In this document: positions 22,506 through 29,255 of the stretch, piece after piece
How positions within the stretch are numbered: position 1 is the stretch's first letter
How the letters are laid out: the number at the start of each line of letters is the position of its first letter
Assembly: GCA_009885525.1 (NCBI GenBank)
Contig: VFKN01000050.1
Coordinates: 1-40,134, forward strand
Length of the DNA: 40,134 nucleotides
Direction: 5' to 3'
Source: Anaerolineaceae bacterium
GTDB lineage: Bacteria; Chloroflexota; Anaerolineae; Anaerolineales; Villigracilaceae
Notes under the pieces: generated by a model
Told to the model about the DNA's origin: nothing
The model's input: the letters and a program-made list of their open reading frames with translations, nothing else
Database searches by the model: none
Translations under genes and position numbers: made by a program

Positions 22506-24430
22506 TCTTCAATGGTTTGTATAGTGATGGTTGGCTTTGAAGTTTCAGGCGGTGTCTTAAGCGTGAAACGATACATCAATTGTCCGAAGTGTACCATATC
22601 ACCATGCGCCAGCCGCAAACCCTCGCGCGCGACAGGCCCGTAATTCACCCATGTTCCCGCAAGCGAATTGCTGTCTTGCAGCAAATACCCGCCGTCATCG
22701 GTTTGGCGTATGCGCGCATGGATGGATGAAATGGATGGGTCATCCATGATCTGCGTGCATTGCACGGGATCGGTGCCGAAGGTAATCTCACTCCCCACCA
22801 GCAGGATCGGCGCGACTGGCGCAGCCTGACCATCAGAAGTCAGGCGCATCAGCATCGCGGCCGCATCTTTTTTCGACTGCGATGCTGATCCTGTTTTTCT
22901 GGATATGACGCGCGGCAGTTTAACTGTGCTCACTGGCCTGGTCGCTAAAGGAACGGTTGCATCGGTAACCGCCTGCACAGACTGAGTCAAAGGGTTGGCC
23001 TCGGCGCGGCGCGCCTCTTGCACAGCGCGGATTGAAAATACGCGTAAACGTCCGCTTAAGAGGATGGAGAAAAGAATCAGGCCCGCGAGAATGATCGCGC
23101 CAAAAGTAAGCTGCGTGCGATATTTTGCCAGCATCCCAAGTCCGCCGCTTAATGGGCGAACAACCGTAATCGTGATCGGAACGGGCATGCTTGTTTTTTG
23201 CAAACCGAGAACATCCACAGCCTCGACCATGATCTGATGTTCGCCCGTTTTTTTGTATGAGGTAATGTCCCACGAAAACACATCGAACGGCGCGGAAGTG
23301 TTCTCGTCCATGATGGCGTTATCCACATACAAGGTTGTACGCGTTAACGGACGCGGATGTCCATCTGGAAATTCGATGATGATCTTGATCTCCTGCTCGG
23401 ATGGCAAAAGGATATCCGTGTTAAACGGATCATCCTCAGGCGCGCGGCGCGTGATCTTGATATCGTTCGTTAATGGGAAGGGATTCGGCGGCTGAATATC
23501 CACGCTGAATTTTTGTTCAAGTGAATCCAATGGACCCGATGGGAGGTTAACCCTTGCAATGAGGCGATGGTCGCCTGCCGCATTCAGTCGTGATAAATAG
23601 CTAAGCGCGTACACTCTTCGCAATGAGGAAAAATAGGCTTCGGGGTCGGGGAAGCGTTCGACACCCGAATATGTAAATATCGTTCCGCCGGTTTGGATGG
23701 CGAGGTTGTTGAACGCCGCCGCGCTGGTGGTCTTGAAGGTTGTTTCAAGATCAACGAACCAGACGAAGATGCGAATGTGGTTTTCAAGCGCGCGCTGCAA
23801 TTGCGCATCAAGGGTTGCCGCGAGGTCGATGTCATCCATGTACGGGGTGATGAGCAGGATGGCGCGCTTCATACCCACGCGCGGAGTCTGCGCGGTGACA
23901 ACATCCATTGCGGTGGTGAGAGATAACAGGTTGGGAGTTGCCGCGCGGAAATCTGGTTTAAAGCCTTCAAGCCCAACGATGAAATCCGCGGCGCTGGCGT
24001 GATTGATGACAGGTCCCGCCTGGCTGACGAGACTCATATCATCGGGCAGGTCGGCGGGGAGTTTCGCTGCCCACTCCACTAATATTTGCGAGGCGTGGTC
24101 AAAACGTGATAATTGTGTCGGGTCGCGCACATCCAACTGCGGACCTTGATTGACGGCGACGACCAGCTGCAAGGGAATCGCCATCTCGGTGAGAGCATCA
24201 ACCTGGAGAGGCTGACCATCTTCGTAAACAGTAACCGCTTCGGGCTTGAGTGCAGACGCGAAAGTTCCGCGCGCGTCGAATACATCCAAAAATGTGGAAA
24301 TTTTCGGGAAGGCGGAAATATCCGCGGGGTAGAGATCCGCAAAGGCAAGGCTTTGTTGCTGCGCCAATACATCGTGCACGGCGCCGAGCAAAAGACTCAA
24401 ACTTAAAAGCAGAGCAAGGAACTTACGCAT
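22502..24430 (-). CDS. Secreted VWA domain / membrane / FHA domain protein
   Basis: The 642-residue protein starts with a signal peptide (MRKFLALLLSLSLLLGAVHD). A von Willebrand A-like region (about 70-275) follows: VAVNQGPQLDVRDPTQL in place of DxSxS, and later RAILLITPYMDDIDL. Next come Ig-like beta stretches, one membrane segment at about 445-467, and a C-terminal cytoplasmic FHA domain (about 545-630: ITFGTDP, SSIHARI, GTWVNYG). This layout joins an outside VWA domain to an inside phospho-threonine reader. The metal site looks incomplete. The ATG overlaps the preceding gene's stop by 8 bases; a longer start exists but the signal peptide supports this one. Confidence 0.85.
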   Translation of the reverse strand: MRKFLALLLSLSLLLGAVHDVLAQQQSLAFADLYPADISAFPKISTFLDVFDARGTFASALKPEAVTVYEDGQPLQVDALTEMAIPLQLVVAVNQGPQLDVRDPTQLSRFDHASQILVEWAAKLPADLPDDMSLVSQAGPVINHASAADFIVGLEGFKPDFRAATPNLLSLTTAMDVVTAQTPRVGMKRAILLITPYMDDIDLAATLDAQLQRALENHIRIFVWFVDLETTFKTTSAAAFNNLAIQTGGTIFTYSGVERFPDPEAYFSSLRRVYALSYLSRLNAAGDHRLIARVNLPSGPLDSLEQKFSVDIQPPNPFPLTNDIKITRRAPEDDPFNTDILLPSEQEIKIIIEFPDGHPRPLTRTTLYVDNAIMDENTSAPFDVFSWDITSYKKTGEHQIMVEAVDVLGLQKTSMPVPITITVVRPLSGGLGMLAKYRTQLTFGAIILAGLILFSILLSGRLRVFSIRAVQEARRAEANPLTQSVQAVTDATVPLATRPVSTVKLPRVISRKTGSASQSKKDAAAMLMRLTSDGQAAPVAPILLVGSEITFGTDPVQCTQIMDDPSISSIHARIRQTDDGGYLLQDSNSLAGTWVNYGPVAREGLRLAHGDMVHFGQLMYRFTLKTPPETSKPTITIQTIEE

Positions 24431-25343
24431 TTGCCTCAACAAAAATGGGCGCGTCAACTTTGGGCGTGGTCAGGCGCATAAAGGTCAACGTCCACGCGGA
24501 TTGGATGTAGGCGGTCAGGATGCCATTCAACACGAGGATAAATGGAAGATATGCAACGACACAAGCAATGCCAATCCATATTCCGATGTTGGCTCCGGAG
24601 GCTGCGCCAAAAATGATCGGCAGTACCGCAATGATAATTGGAAGGGCAAAAATAAAACCGATGATGCCGCTGCCAAAGCCAAGAATAAGCGCCATGATAA
24701 AGATCGCGCCCGCGTTACTTTTTGCAACTTCCCAGCCGCGTTTGAATCCTTCGAACATGCTGAGGTCTTCAAGCACGATGGCAGCGTTGGCTTGTTCCAA
24801 AACGATGCTGACCACGATGGCAGCCGGAATTAGAATGCAGAGCAGCGGAAGGATGCACAGGAAGCCGACGCCTGCCGTTACGATACCCACCAGGACAAGC
24901 GGAGCAATGATAACAAGAACGATCAAGCCAATCAAAAACGAAAGTCCGAATACGCGCCAGAAGTAGGGCAGGCTTTCAGAGAACAGTTCGCCAAAGCCGA
25001 GACTCTCCGCGCCTTTTTCCGCTTTGTACGTTCCTTTGATGAGAGCGATCTTTCCGACAAAGCCAAGTATCGCGAATATGATCGAAAGCAGAATGATAAA
25101 AATGACAACAACGACAATGATCCACACATTATCCTTGAGCCATTCAGTAGCGCGCGCAAATTGGTAACTGTATTGGTCGGTGTTTGATCCGCCATTGAAG
25201 CCGGAATTTCCGCTCCCGCCATTTCCACTGCCGCTGCTATTACCGCGCGCGCAGCTGGCAAGAATGCCGAAGATCCACAATATTTTATGCTTCCAGATTA
25301 TTTGCCAGGCGCGCGTGAGGACTTCACCGAAATTAAAGTTCAT
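24423..25343 (-). CDS. Multi-pass membrane protein of the VWA-FHA/PP2C operon
   Basis: This 306-residue protein begins MNFNFGEVLTRAWQIIWKHK, a start seen in the DUF975/GPDPase-membrane-domain type of bacterial proteins. A first membrane segment is followed by an extracytoplasmic low-complexity loop rich in Gly, Ser and Asn (about 33-55), then five or six more membrane segments. The function is unknown; related proteins are thought to be general membrane or secretion accessory proteins. ATG follows GGAG. It is the first gene of a three-gene operon with 8-base and 4-base overlaps, so it likely acts with the VWA-FHA protein. Confidence 0.75.
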   Translation of the reverse strand: MNFNFGEVLTRAWQIIWKHKILWIFGILASCARGNSSGSGNGGSGNSGFNGGSNTDQYSYQFARATEWLKDNVWIIVVVVIFIILLSIIFAILGFVGKIALIKGTYKAEKGAESLGFGELFSESLPYFWRVFGLSFLIGLIVLVIIAPLVLVGIVTAGVGFLCILPLLCILIPAAIVVSIVLEQANAAIVLEDLSMFEGFKRGWEVAKSNAGAIFIMALILGFGSGIIGFIFALPIIIAVLPIIFGAASGANIGIWIGIACVVAYLPFILVLNGILTAYIQSAWTLTFMRLTTPKVDAPIFVEANA

Positions 25344-25356
25344 GGGATTCTCCTTT

Positions 25357-25390
25357 CAATCGTAAATCACAAATCGTCAATCGTAAATTG
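25357..25390. repeat. 'AATCGTAAATC' short dispersed repeat
   Basis: Tandem-like AATCGTAAATCACAAATCG and TCAATCGTAAATTG between guaA and the membrane-protein operon. The inverse complement of the same motif occurs at 32524-32556. Confidence 0.6.
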
Positions 25391-25392
25391 CC

Positions 25393-26931
25393 TTACTCCC
25401 ATTCAATGGTAGCAGGGGGTTTACTCGTAATATCATACACTACTCGATTGATTCCTTCCACCTCGTTGACGATACGATTTGCCAATTTCGCGAGCAGATC
25501 GTGGGGCAGGCGCGCCCAATCGGCAGTCATGAAATCCTCGGTGGTCACCACACGGATCGCGGCGGCTTCCTGATACGTGCGCTGGTCGCCCATCACGCCT
25601 ACGGATTTAACCGGCAGCAAAACGACAAACGCCTGCGAGGCTTTTCCGCCTTTACCCAAGAATCCTTCTCTGGATAATTCTTCCTGCAGGATGTAATCAG
25701 CGGCGCGGAGTCTGGACACGCGCTCGGGAGTACACTCCCCCAAACAACGCACCGTCAAACCCGGACCGGGGAAAGGCTGCCGCCAAACGAGATTTTCCGT
25801 CAACCCGAGTGCTTCGCCGACCAAGCGCACTTCGTCTTTGAAAAGATAGCGCAGCGGCTCGACGAGTTCAAATTCCATATCTTCGGGAAGTCCGCCGACG
25901 TTGTGATGCGTTTTGATTCTCTCGGCTTTGTTGCGATCCGGCGCGGAAGATTCAACCACGTCGGGATAAATCGTTCCCTGCACCAGAAACTTTGGCTTGC
26001 CCAATTCCTTGGCTTCTTTCTCGAACAGACGAATAAATTTCTCGCCCACGATTTTTCGTTTTTGTTCCGGCTCGGTTACACCAGCCAGCGCGAAAAAAAA
26101 TTCTTCGCTGGCGTCGATGGCAACCAACTCCGCGCCGAGCCCATTGCGAAACGCGGAGACAACTTCCTCGCCTTCTTTGTGGCGCATCAGTCCCGTATCC
26201 ACGAACATGCAGACGAGTTGATCGCCGATTGCCTTATGAACCAGCGCCGCCGCAACCGAAGAATCAACTCCGCCCGAAACCGCCGCGAGCACGCGTTCCT
26301 TGCCAACCTGCGCCTGAATTCTTTTGACGCTTTCTTCAATAATGGATAACGGAGTCCACTCAGGTTTGACATTGCAAATATCAATCGCAAAATGTTTGAG
26401 CAATTCAGTTCCATTCGGTGTGTGATGTACTTCGGGATGAAATTGCACGCCGAAATATTTTCGCTGCATATCGCCCATCGCCGCGAAGGGACTGTTTCCG
26501 CTTTTGGCGAGTGCGATAAACCCTTCGGGCATCCTGGTCACTTTATCGCCGTGCGACATCCACACACGGGAGAGATTAGAGATTGGAGTATTAGAGATTA
26601 GTGGTTCGATTTCAGCATAACCGTATTCGCGTTGCGCAGACGAATCAACTTGACCGCCCAGTGCATGAGTCAATGCCTGCATGCCGTAGCAGATTCCCAA
26701 AATGGGCAGGCCTGATTCCAAAATAAATTTTTGGATATACGGCGCATCTTTTTCGTAGACGGATTTTGGTCCACCCGAAAGAATGAAGCCTTTGGGATTG
26801 ATGGCGAGAATTTTTTCCTGCGGCGCATCCCAGGGGAAAAGTTCGCAGTAAACATTGACTTCACGCACGCGCCGCGCAATGATCTGCGCGTATTGCGAAC
26901 CGAAATCGAGAATGGCAATGGATTGGGTCAT
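25393..26931 (-). CDS. guaA: GMP synthase (glutamine-hydrolysing)
   Basis: The 512-residue enzyme aminates XMP to GMP. It has the N-terminal glutamine amidotransferase (GICYGMQ, catalytic Cys81; FHPEVHHT with the His and Glu of the triad), then the ATP pyrophosphatase loop AVSGGVDSSVAA, and the C-terminal GMP synthase dimerisation domain ending YDITSKPPATIEWE. Length is normal. Residues 111-122 (LISNTPISNLSR) are coded by a repeat-like DNA tract (26571-26603). The start ATG has AGGA upstream. A HIT gene and xpt follow on the same strand to the right, so purine functions cluster here, though a repeat separates them. Confidence 0.96.
   Translation of the reverse strand: MTQSIAILDFGSQYAQIIARRVREVNVYCELFPWDAPQEKILAINPKGFILSGGPKSVYEKDAPYIQKFILESGLPILGICYGMQALTHALGGQVDSSAQREYGYAEIEPLISNTPISNLSRVWMSHGDKVTRMPEGFIALAKSGNSPFAAMGDMQRKYFGVQFHPEVHHTPNGTELLKHFAIDICNVKPEWTPLSIIEESVKRIQAQVGKERVLAAVSGGVDSSVAAALVHKAIGDQLVCMFVDTGLMRHKEGEEVVSAFRNGLGAELVAIDASEEFFFALAGVTEPEQKRKIVGEKFIRLFEKEAKELGKPKFLVQGTIYPDVVESSAPDRNKAERIKTHHNVGGLPEDMEFELVEPLRYLFKDEVRLVGEALGLTENLVWRQPFPGPGLTVRCLGECTPERVSRLRAADYILQEELSREGFLGKGGKASQAFVVLLPVKSVGVMGDQRTYQEAAAIRVVTTEDFMTADWARLPHDLLAKLANRIVNEVEGINRVVYDITSKPPATIEWE
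26571..26603. repeat. Intergenic-type repeat lying in frame inside guaA
   Basis: The DNA reads AGAGATTAGAGATTGGAG then TATTAGAGATTAG, a near-tandem of GATTAGAGATT, like the short tandem motifs found between genes in this window (compare TTAGGGATTAGG at 35104-35140). It encodes residues 111-122 of GuaA, just before the conserved VWMSHGDKV. Confidence 0.55.
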
Positions 26932-26949
26932 GGGGAGTCCTATGTCGAA

Positions 26950-27000
26950 GGTTGAAGGTCAAAGGTTACAGGTTGTGGATTGGGATTTTGACCTTCAACC
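26950..27000. repeat. 'GGTTGAAGGTCAAA' inverted repeat overlapping the HIT gene end
   Basis: A perfect 14-base inverted repeat (26950-26963 with 26987-27000) is followed by the related CTGCAACTTTAAACCTTTGAC to 27021. A sister tract CAACCTTGCAACTTTCAACC is at 27517-27541. The right arm contains the stop codon of the HIT gene. Confidence 0.75.
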
Positions 27001-27306
27001 TGCAACTTTAAACCTTTGACTTTTAGTATCCGAGATCAAATGAAAATGCAACTGCGGAAAATCCTGAAACTCGCCGCCGTTGACGATGAGACGATAAGCG
27101 GGGAGTTGAAATTCATCCACAAGGCTTTGGGCTGTGACGTATAAATCGGTGAGAAATTCTGTGTCGCGGGCATCCAATTCTTTCAACGACCTCACCGCCT
27201 TTTTGGGGACGATCAATACATGAAATGGATACGACGGTTTGGGATGATGAAATGCCATCAACGTTTTTGTCTCACGCAGGCGTTTGACGGGAATTGCAAA
27301 ACTCAT
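26995..27306 (-). CDS. HIT-family nucleotide hydrolase-like protein
   Basis: The 103-residue protein has the HIT fold pattern: MAFHHPKPSYPFHVLIVPKK, then LIVNGGEFQDFPQLHFHLIS. The family's active site is H-x-H-x-H; here the order is PQLHFHL, so the first histidine appears to be replaced by Gln while the last two remain. HIT proteins hydrolyse AMP-linked substrates (Hint type). The last nine codons (KSQRFKVAG) and the stop are made by a dispersed repeat, so the natural C-terminus may have been lost. The start has no clear ribosome site. Confidence 0.8.
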   Translation of the reverse strand: MSFAIPVKRLRETKTLMAFHHPKPSYPFHVLIVPKKAVRSLKELDARDTEFLTDLYVTAQSLVDEFQLPAYRLIVNGGEFQDFPQLHFHLISDTKSQRFKVAG

Positions 27307-27336
27307 GTGGGCAAATATCCAACCGATGAATTTAAT

Positions 27337-27482
27337 AACTCACCTTACGCAGGACTCAATCCCGAAGAGATGGCATGATTTGTGCCATAAAAACATGACA
27401 CCCCTTCGGGGTTATCGTGCCGATCTTATGAAAATCTATAATCATTCCACTCCTTCGGAGTTTTGCTTGCGTAAGGTGAGTT
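27337..27482. mobile_element. MITE-like element with 15-base terminal inverted repeats, copy 1
   Basis: Perfect termini AACTCACCTTACGCA (27337-27351) and TGCGTAAGGTGAGTT (27468-27482) bound 146 bases with no coding capacity. TTAA lies next to both ends. The interior has CCCCTTCGGGG and ACTCCTTCGGAG motifs. The same termini bound a different interior at 38774-38961. A relative of part of the interior (CATAAAAACATGA) lies near 20857-20871. Confidence 0.65.
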
Positions 27483-27544
27483 AACGACAATTGGACTCCA
27501 AAAAACACGCTTCATTCAACCTTGCAACTTTCAACCTTCAACCG

Positions 27545-28117
27545 CTATTCCACAAACGTGATTTTGTTATCATCCAGCGACTTAATGCACGCGAGCGATT
27601 CAATCGGCACGCCGAGGGATTGCAATGCTACGCGTCCGCCTTCGAAATCTTTTTCGATCAACGCGCCGATGCCGACGATCTTCGAGCCGGAGGCTTCAGC
27701 CAAACGCGCCAGGCCGAGAATGGTCGCACCGGAAGCGAGGAAGTCATCAATGATCAAAACTTTTTCTCCGTTGGCAAGATACTCGGGTGAGATGATCAAC
27801 TCGACCATGCGTCCCTTTGTGTGCGAAGGCGCGAGGGTGAGATAAACCTGATCGGGCATGGTGATGGGTTTTGTTTTGCGGGCGTATACGACCGGCAAGC
27901 CAAGATGAAACCCCGTGGTCAGCGCCGGCGCGATGCCGGAAATTTCGGCGGTGAGAATCTTCGTCGCGCCGACATCCGCAAAGCGTTTGGCGAATTCGCG
28001 TCCGCAGGCATCCATCAATGCAGGATCAACCTGATGATTGACAAACCCATCCACTTTGAGAATCCCACCACCCAAAACACGGCCATCTTTCAAAATACGA
28101 TCTTTCAATTGCTGCAT
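27545..28117 (-). CDS. xpt: Xanthine phosphoribosyltransferase
   Basis: The 190-residue protein starts MQQLKDRILKDGRVLGGGIL and matches B. subtilis Xpt along its length: KVDGFVNHQVDP, ISGIAPALTTGFHLGLPVVYARK, and the PRPP loop VLIIDDFLASGAT. It converts xanthine and PRPP to XMP, feeding guaA next door. I chose the ATG at 28117 with GGAG upstream; the open frame extends 71 codons further through repeat DNA and is not real. No purine riboswitch could be recognised upstream. It reads leftward toward the MITE-like element. Confidence 0.93.
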   Translation of the reverse strand: MQQLKDRILKDGRVLGGGILKVDGFVNHQVDPALMDACGREFAKRFADVGATKILTAEISGIAPALTTGFHLGLPVVYARKTKPITMPDQVYLTLAPSHTKGRMVELIISPEYLANGEKVLIIDDFLASGATILGLARLAEASGSKIVGIGALIEKDFEGGRVALQSLGVPIESLACIKSLDDNKITFVE

Positions 28118-28175
28118 ATCATGTCTCCGTTTGACTGGACATTTTTTTTGTATTGTACTTCGTTTTCGGAGCACA

Positions 28176-28334
28176 AAGTCTCCCGACTTTGGAGCAAAAT
28201 CTGCAGGTTGTGTGCAGCAAAACATGTCAGGCTGTTTGCTCCCTGCGCCGTCCCCGGCGCAGGGATTCCTCACAAAACGCCGTCGAGGACGGCGGCTGGA
28301 GCATAGGTAAGTCTCCCGACTTTGGAGCAAAATC
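28176..28334. repeat. 26-base direct repeat bracketing GC-rich hairpins
   Basis: The same 26 bases, beginning AAGTCTCCCGACTTTGG, occur at 28176-28201 and 28309-28334. Each can fold (AAGTC/GACTT). Between them are CGCCGTCCCCGGCG-type palindromes (about 28247-28265) and CGCCGTCGAGGACGGCG (28279-28295). The tract fills the xpt-maf intergenic region, a likely composite of dispersed repeats. Confidence 0.75.
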
Positions 28335-28386
28335 CAGAGATTTTGCAGCCCAATTTCTTAAAATAGTTTGTGTTAGAATCTTTTGC

Positions 28387-29049
28387 GTGAATGATAATTT
28401 AATTTTATTATTGGCATCCAATTCACCGCGCCGCAAGGAATTGCTGGCGCTTGGCGGACTGAGTTTCCACGCTGCCGGTGCGGATGTGGATGAGACTCCA
28501 CTCGCGGGAGAAATGCCTGGCGATTACGTCATCCGCCTCGCGCAGGTGAAGGCGCGCGCATTGGTGGAAAAAGCGCATGGCGAGCAGATTCTGATCGGGT
28601 CGGATACAACAGTGGCGGTCGATAATTCCATCCTCGGCAAACCGGCGGATGAAGCCGAAGCCGAGCGGATGTTAAAACAATTACGCGGGCGCACACATCA
28701 GGTTTATACCGGCGTCGCGATTTATCGCGCCCGCGATGAAAAAATGTTCACCGAATTGTGCGTGACGGATGTTCCGATGCGCGCGTATTCGGATGACGAG
28801 ATCGCGGCGTATATCAAAACCGGCGACCCGCTGGATAAAGCGGGCGCGTATGCCATTCAACACGCGGAGTTTAATCCCGTTGAAACGATGCGCGGATGTT
28901 ACGCCGGTGTGATGGGGCTGCCTTTATGTCATCTGGCGCGCGCGCTCAAAAAAATGGACGCAACTTTTGCAGTGGATATTTCGTCTGCGTGTCAGCGTTT
29001 TTTGAAATATGAATGTCCGGTTTCGAGCGCGATCCTGCGCGGAGAATAA
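28387..29049 (+). CDS. maf: Maf-family nucleotide pyrophosphatase
   Basis: The 220-residue protein removes non-canonical or excess nucleoside triphosphates by cleaving pyrophosphate. It carries the Maf signature SNSPRRKELL at its N-terminus, GSDTTVAVDN, GRTHQVYTGVAI, and GDPLDKAGAYAIQ. These fit the YhdE-type (dTTP/UTP) branch. No in-frame ATG precedes SNSPRR, so I assign the GTG at 28387; its ribosome site is weak. A longer open frame continues upstream through repeat DNA and is not coding. The C-terminal 30 residues (after GVMGLPLCHLARAL) are poorly conserved as usual. Confidence 0.9.
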   Translation: MNDNLILLLASNSPRRKELLALGGLSFHAAGADVDETPLAGEMPGDYVIRLAQVKARALVEKAHGEQILIGSDTTVAVDNSILGKPADEAEAERMLKQLRGRTHQVYTGVAIYRARDEKMFTELCVTDVPMRAYSDDEIAAYIKTGDPLDKAGAYAIQHAEFNPVETMRGCYAGVMGLPLCHLARALKKMDATFAVDISSACQRFLKYECPVSSAILRGE

Positions 29050-29076
29050 ATAGACTTCATCGAAAATAAAATTTTC

Positions 29077-29145
29077 AGCTACGAATTCCACAAATTGACG
29101 CGAATTTTCCTGAATTTCTTCGTGAAATTTGCATAATTCGTGGCA
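29077..29145. repeat. Degenerate 'ACGAATT...AATTCGTGGC' repeat
   Basis: CTACGAATTCCACAAATTG and, inverted, AATTTGCATAATTCGTGGC flank an AT-rich middle. It is a degenerate relative of the repeat at 18415-18481. Confidence 0.6.
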
Positions 29146-29182
29146 AAAAAAGAAGACAAAATAATTACCGATAAAGTCTATT

Positions 29183-29238
29183 CTGTAGCGGAGATTTATC
29201 CCGTCAAGGCTAAAGTGCGACATAAATGTCGCGGTACA
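29183..29238. repeat. Dispersed 'TGTAGC...GCGACATAAATGTCGC' repeat, copy 2
   Basis: CTGTAGCGGAGATTTATCCCG then GCGACATAAATGTCGC GGTACA, as at 20742-20805. It ends 17 bases before the PBP gene start and may form part of its leader. Confidence 0.8.
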
Positions 29239-29255
29239 AAACAAAAAGGAAAAGA

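Noticed and set aside
28118-28330. N-terminal extension of Xpt (71 extra codons)
   Set aside because: It runs through repeat DNA; the ATG at 28117 has a ribosome site and matches the family start.
28118-28386. Purine riboswitch upstream of xpt
   Set aside because: The conserved three-way junction and loop sequences of the purine riboswitch are not visible; the gap is filled by repeats.
28153-28386. N-terminal extension of Maf (78 extra codons)
   Set aside because: The region consists of repeat DNA and the Maf family starts at about the NLILLLASNSPRR position.
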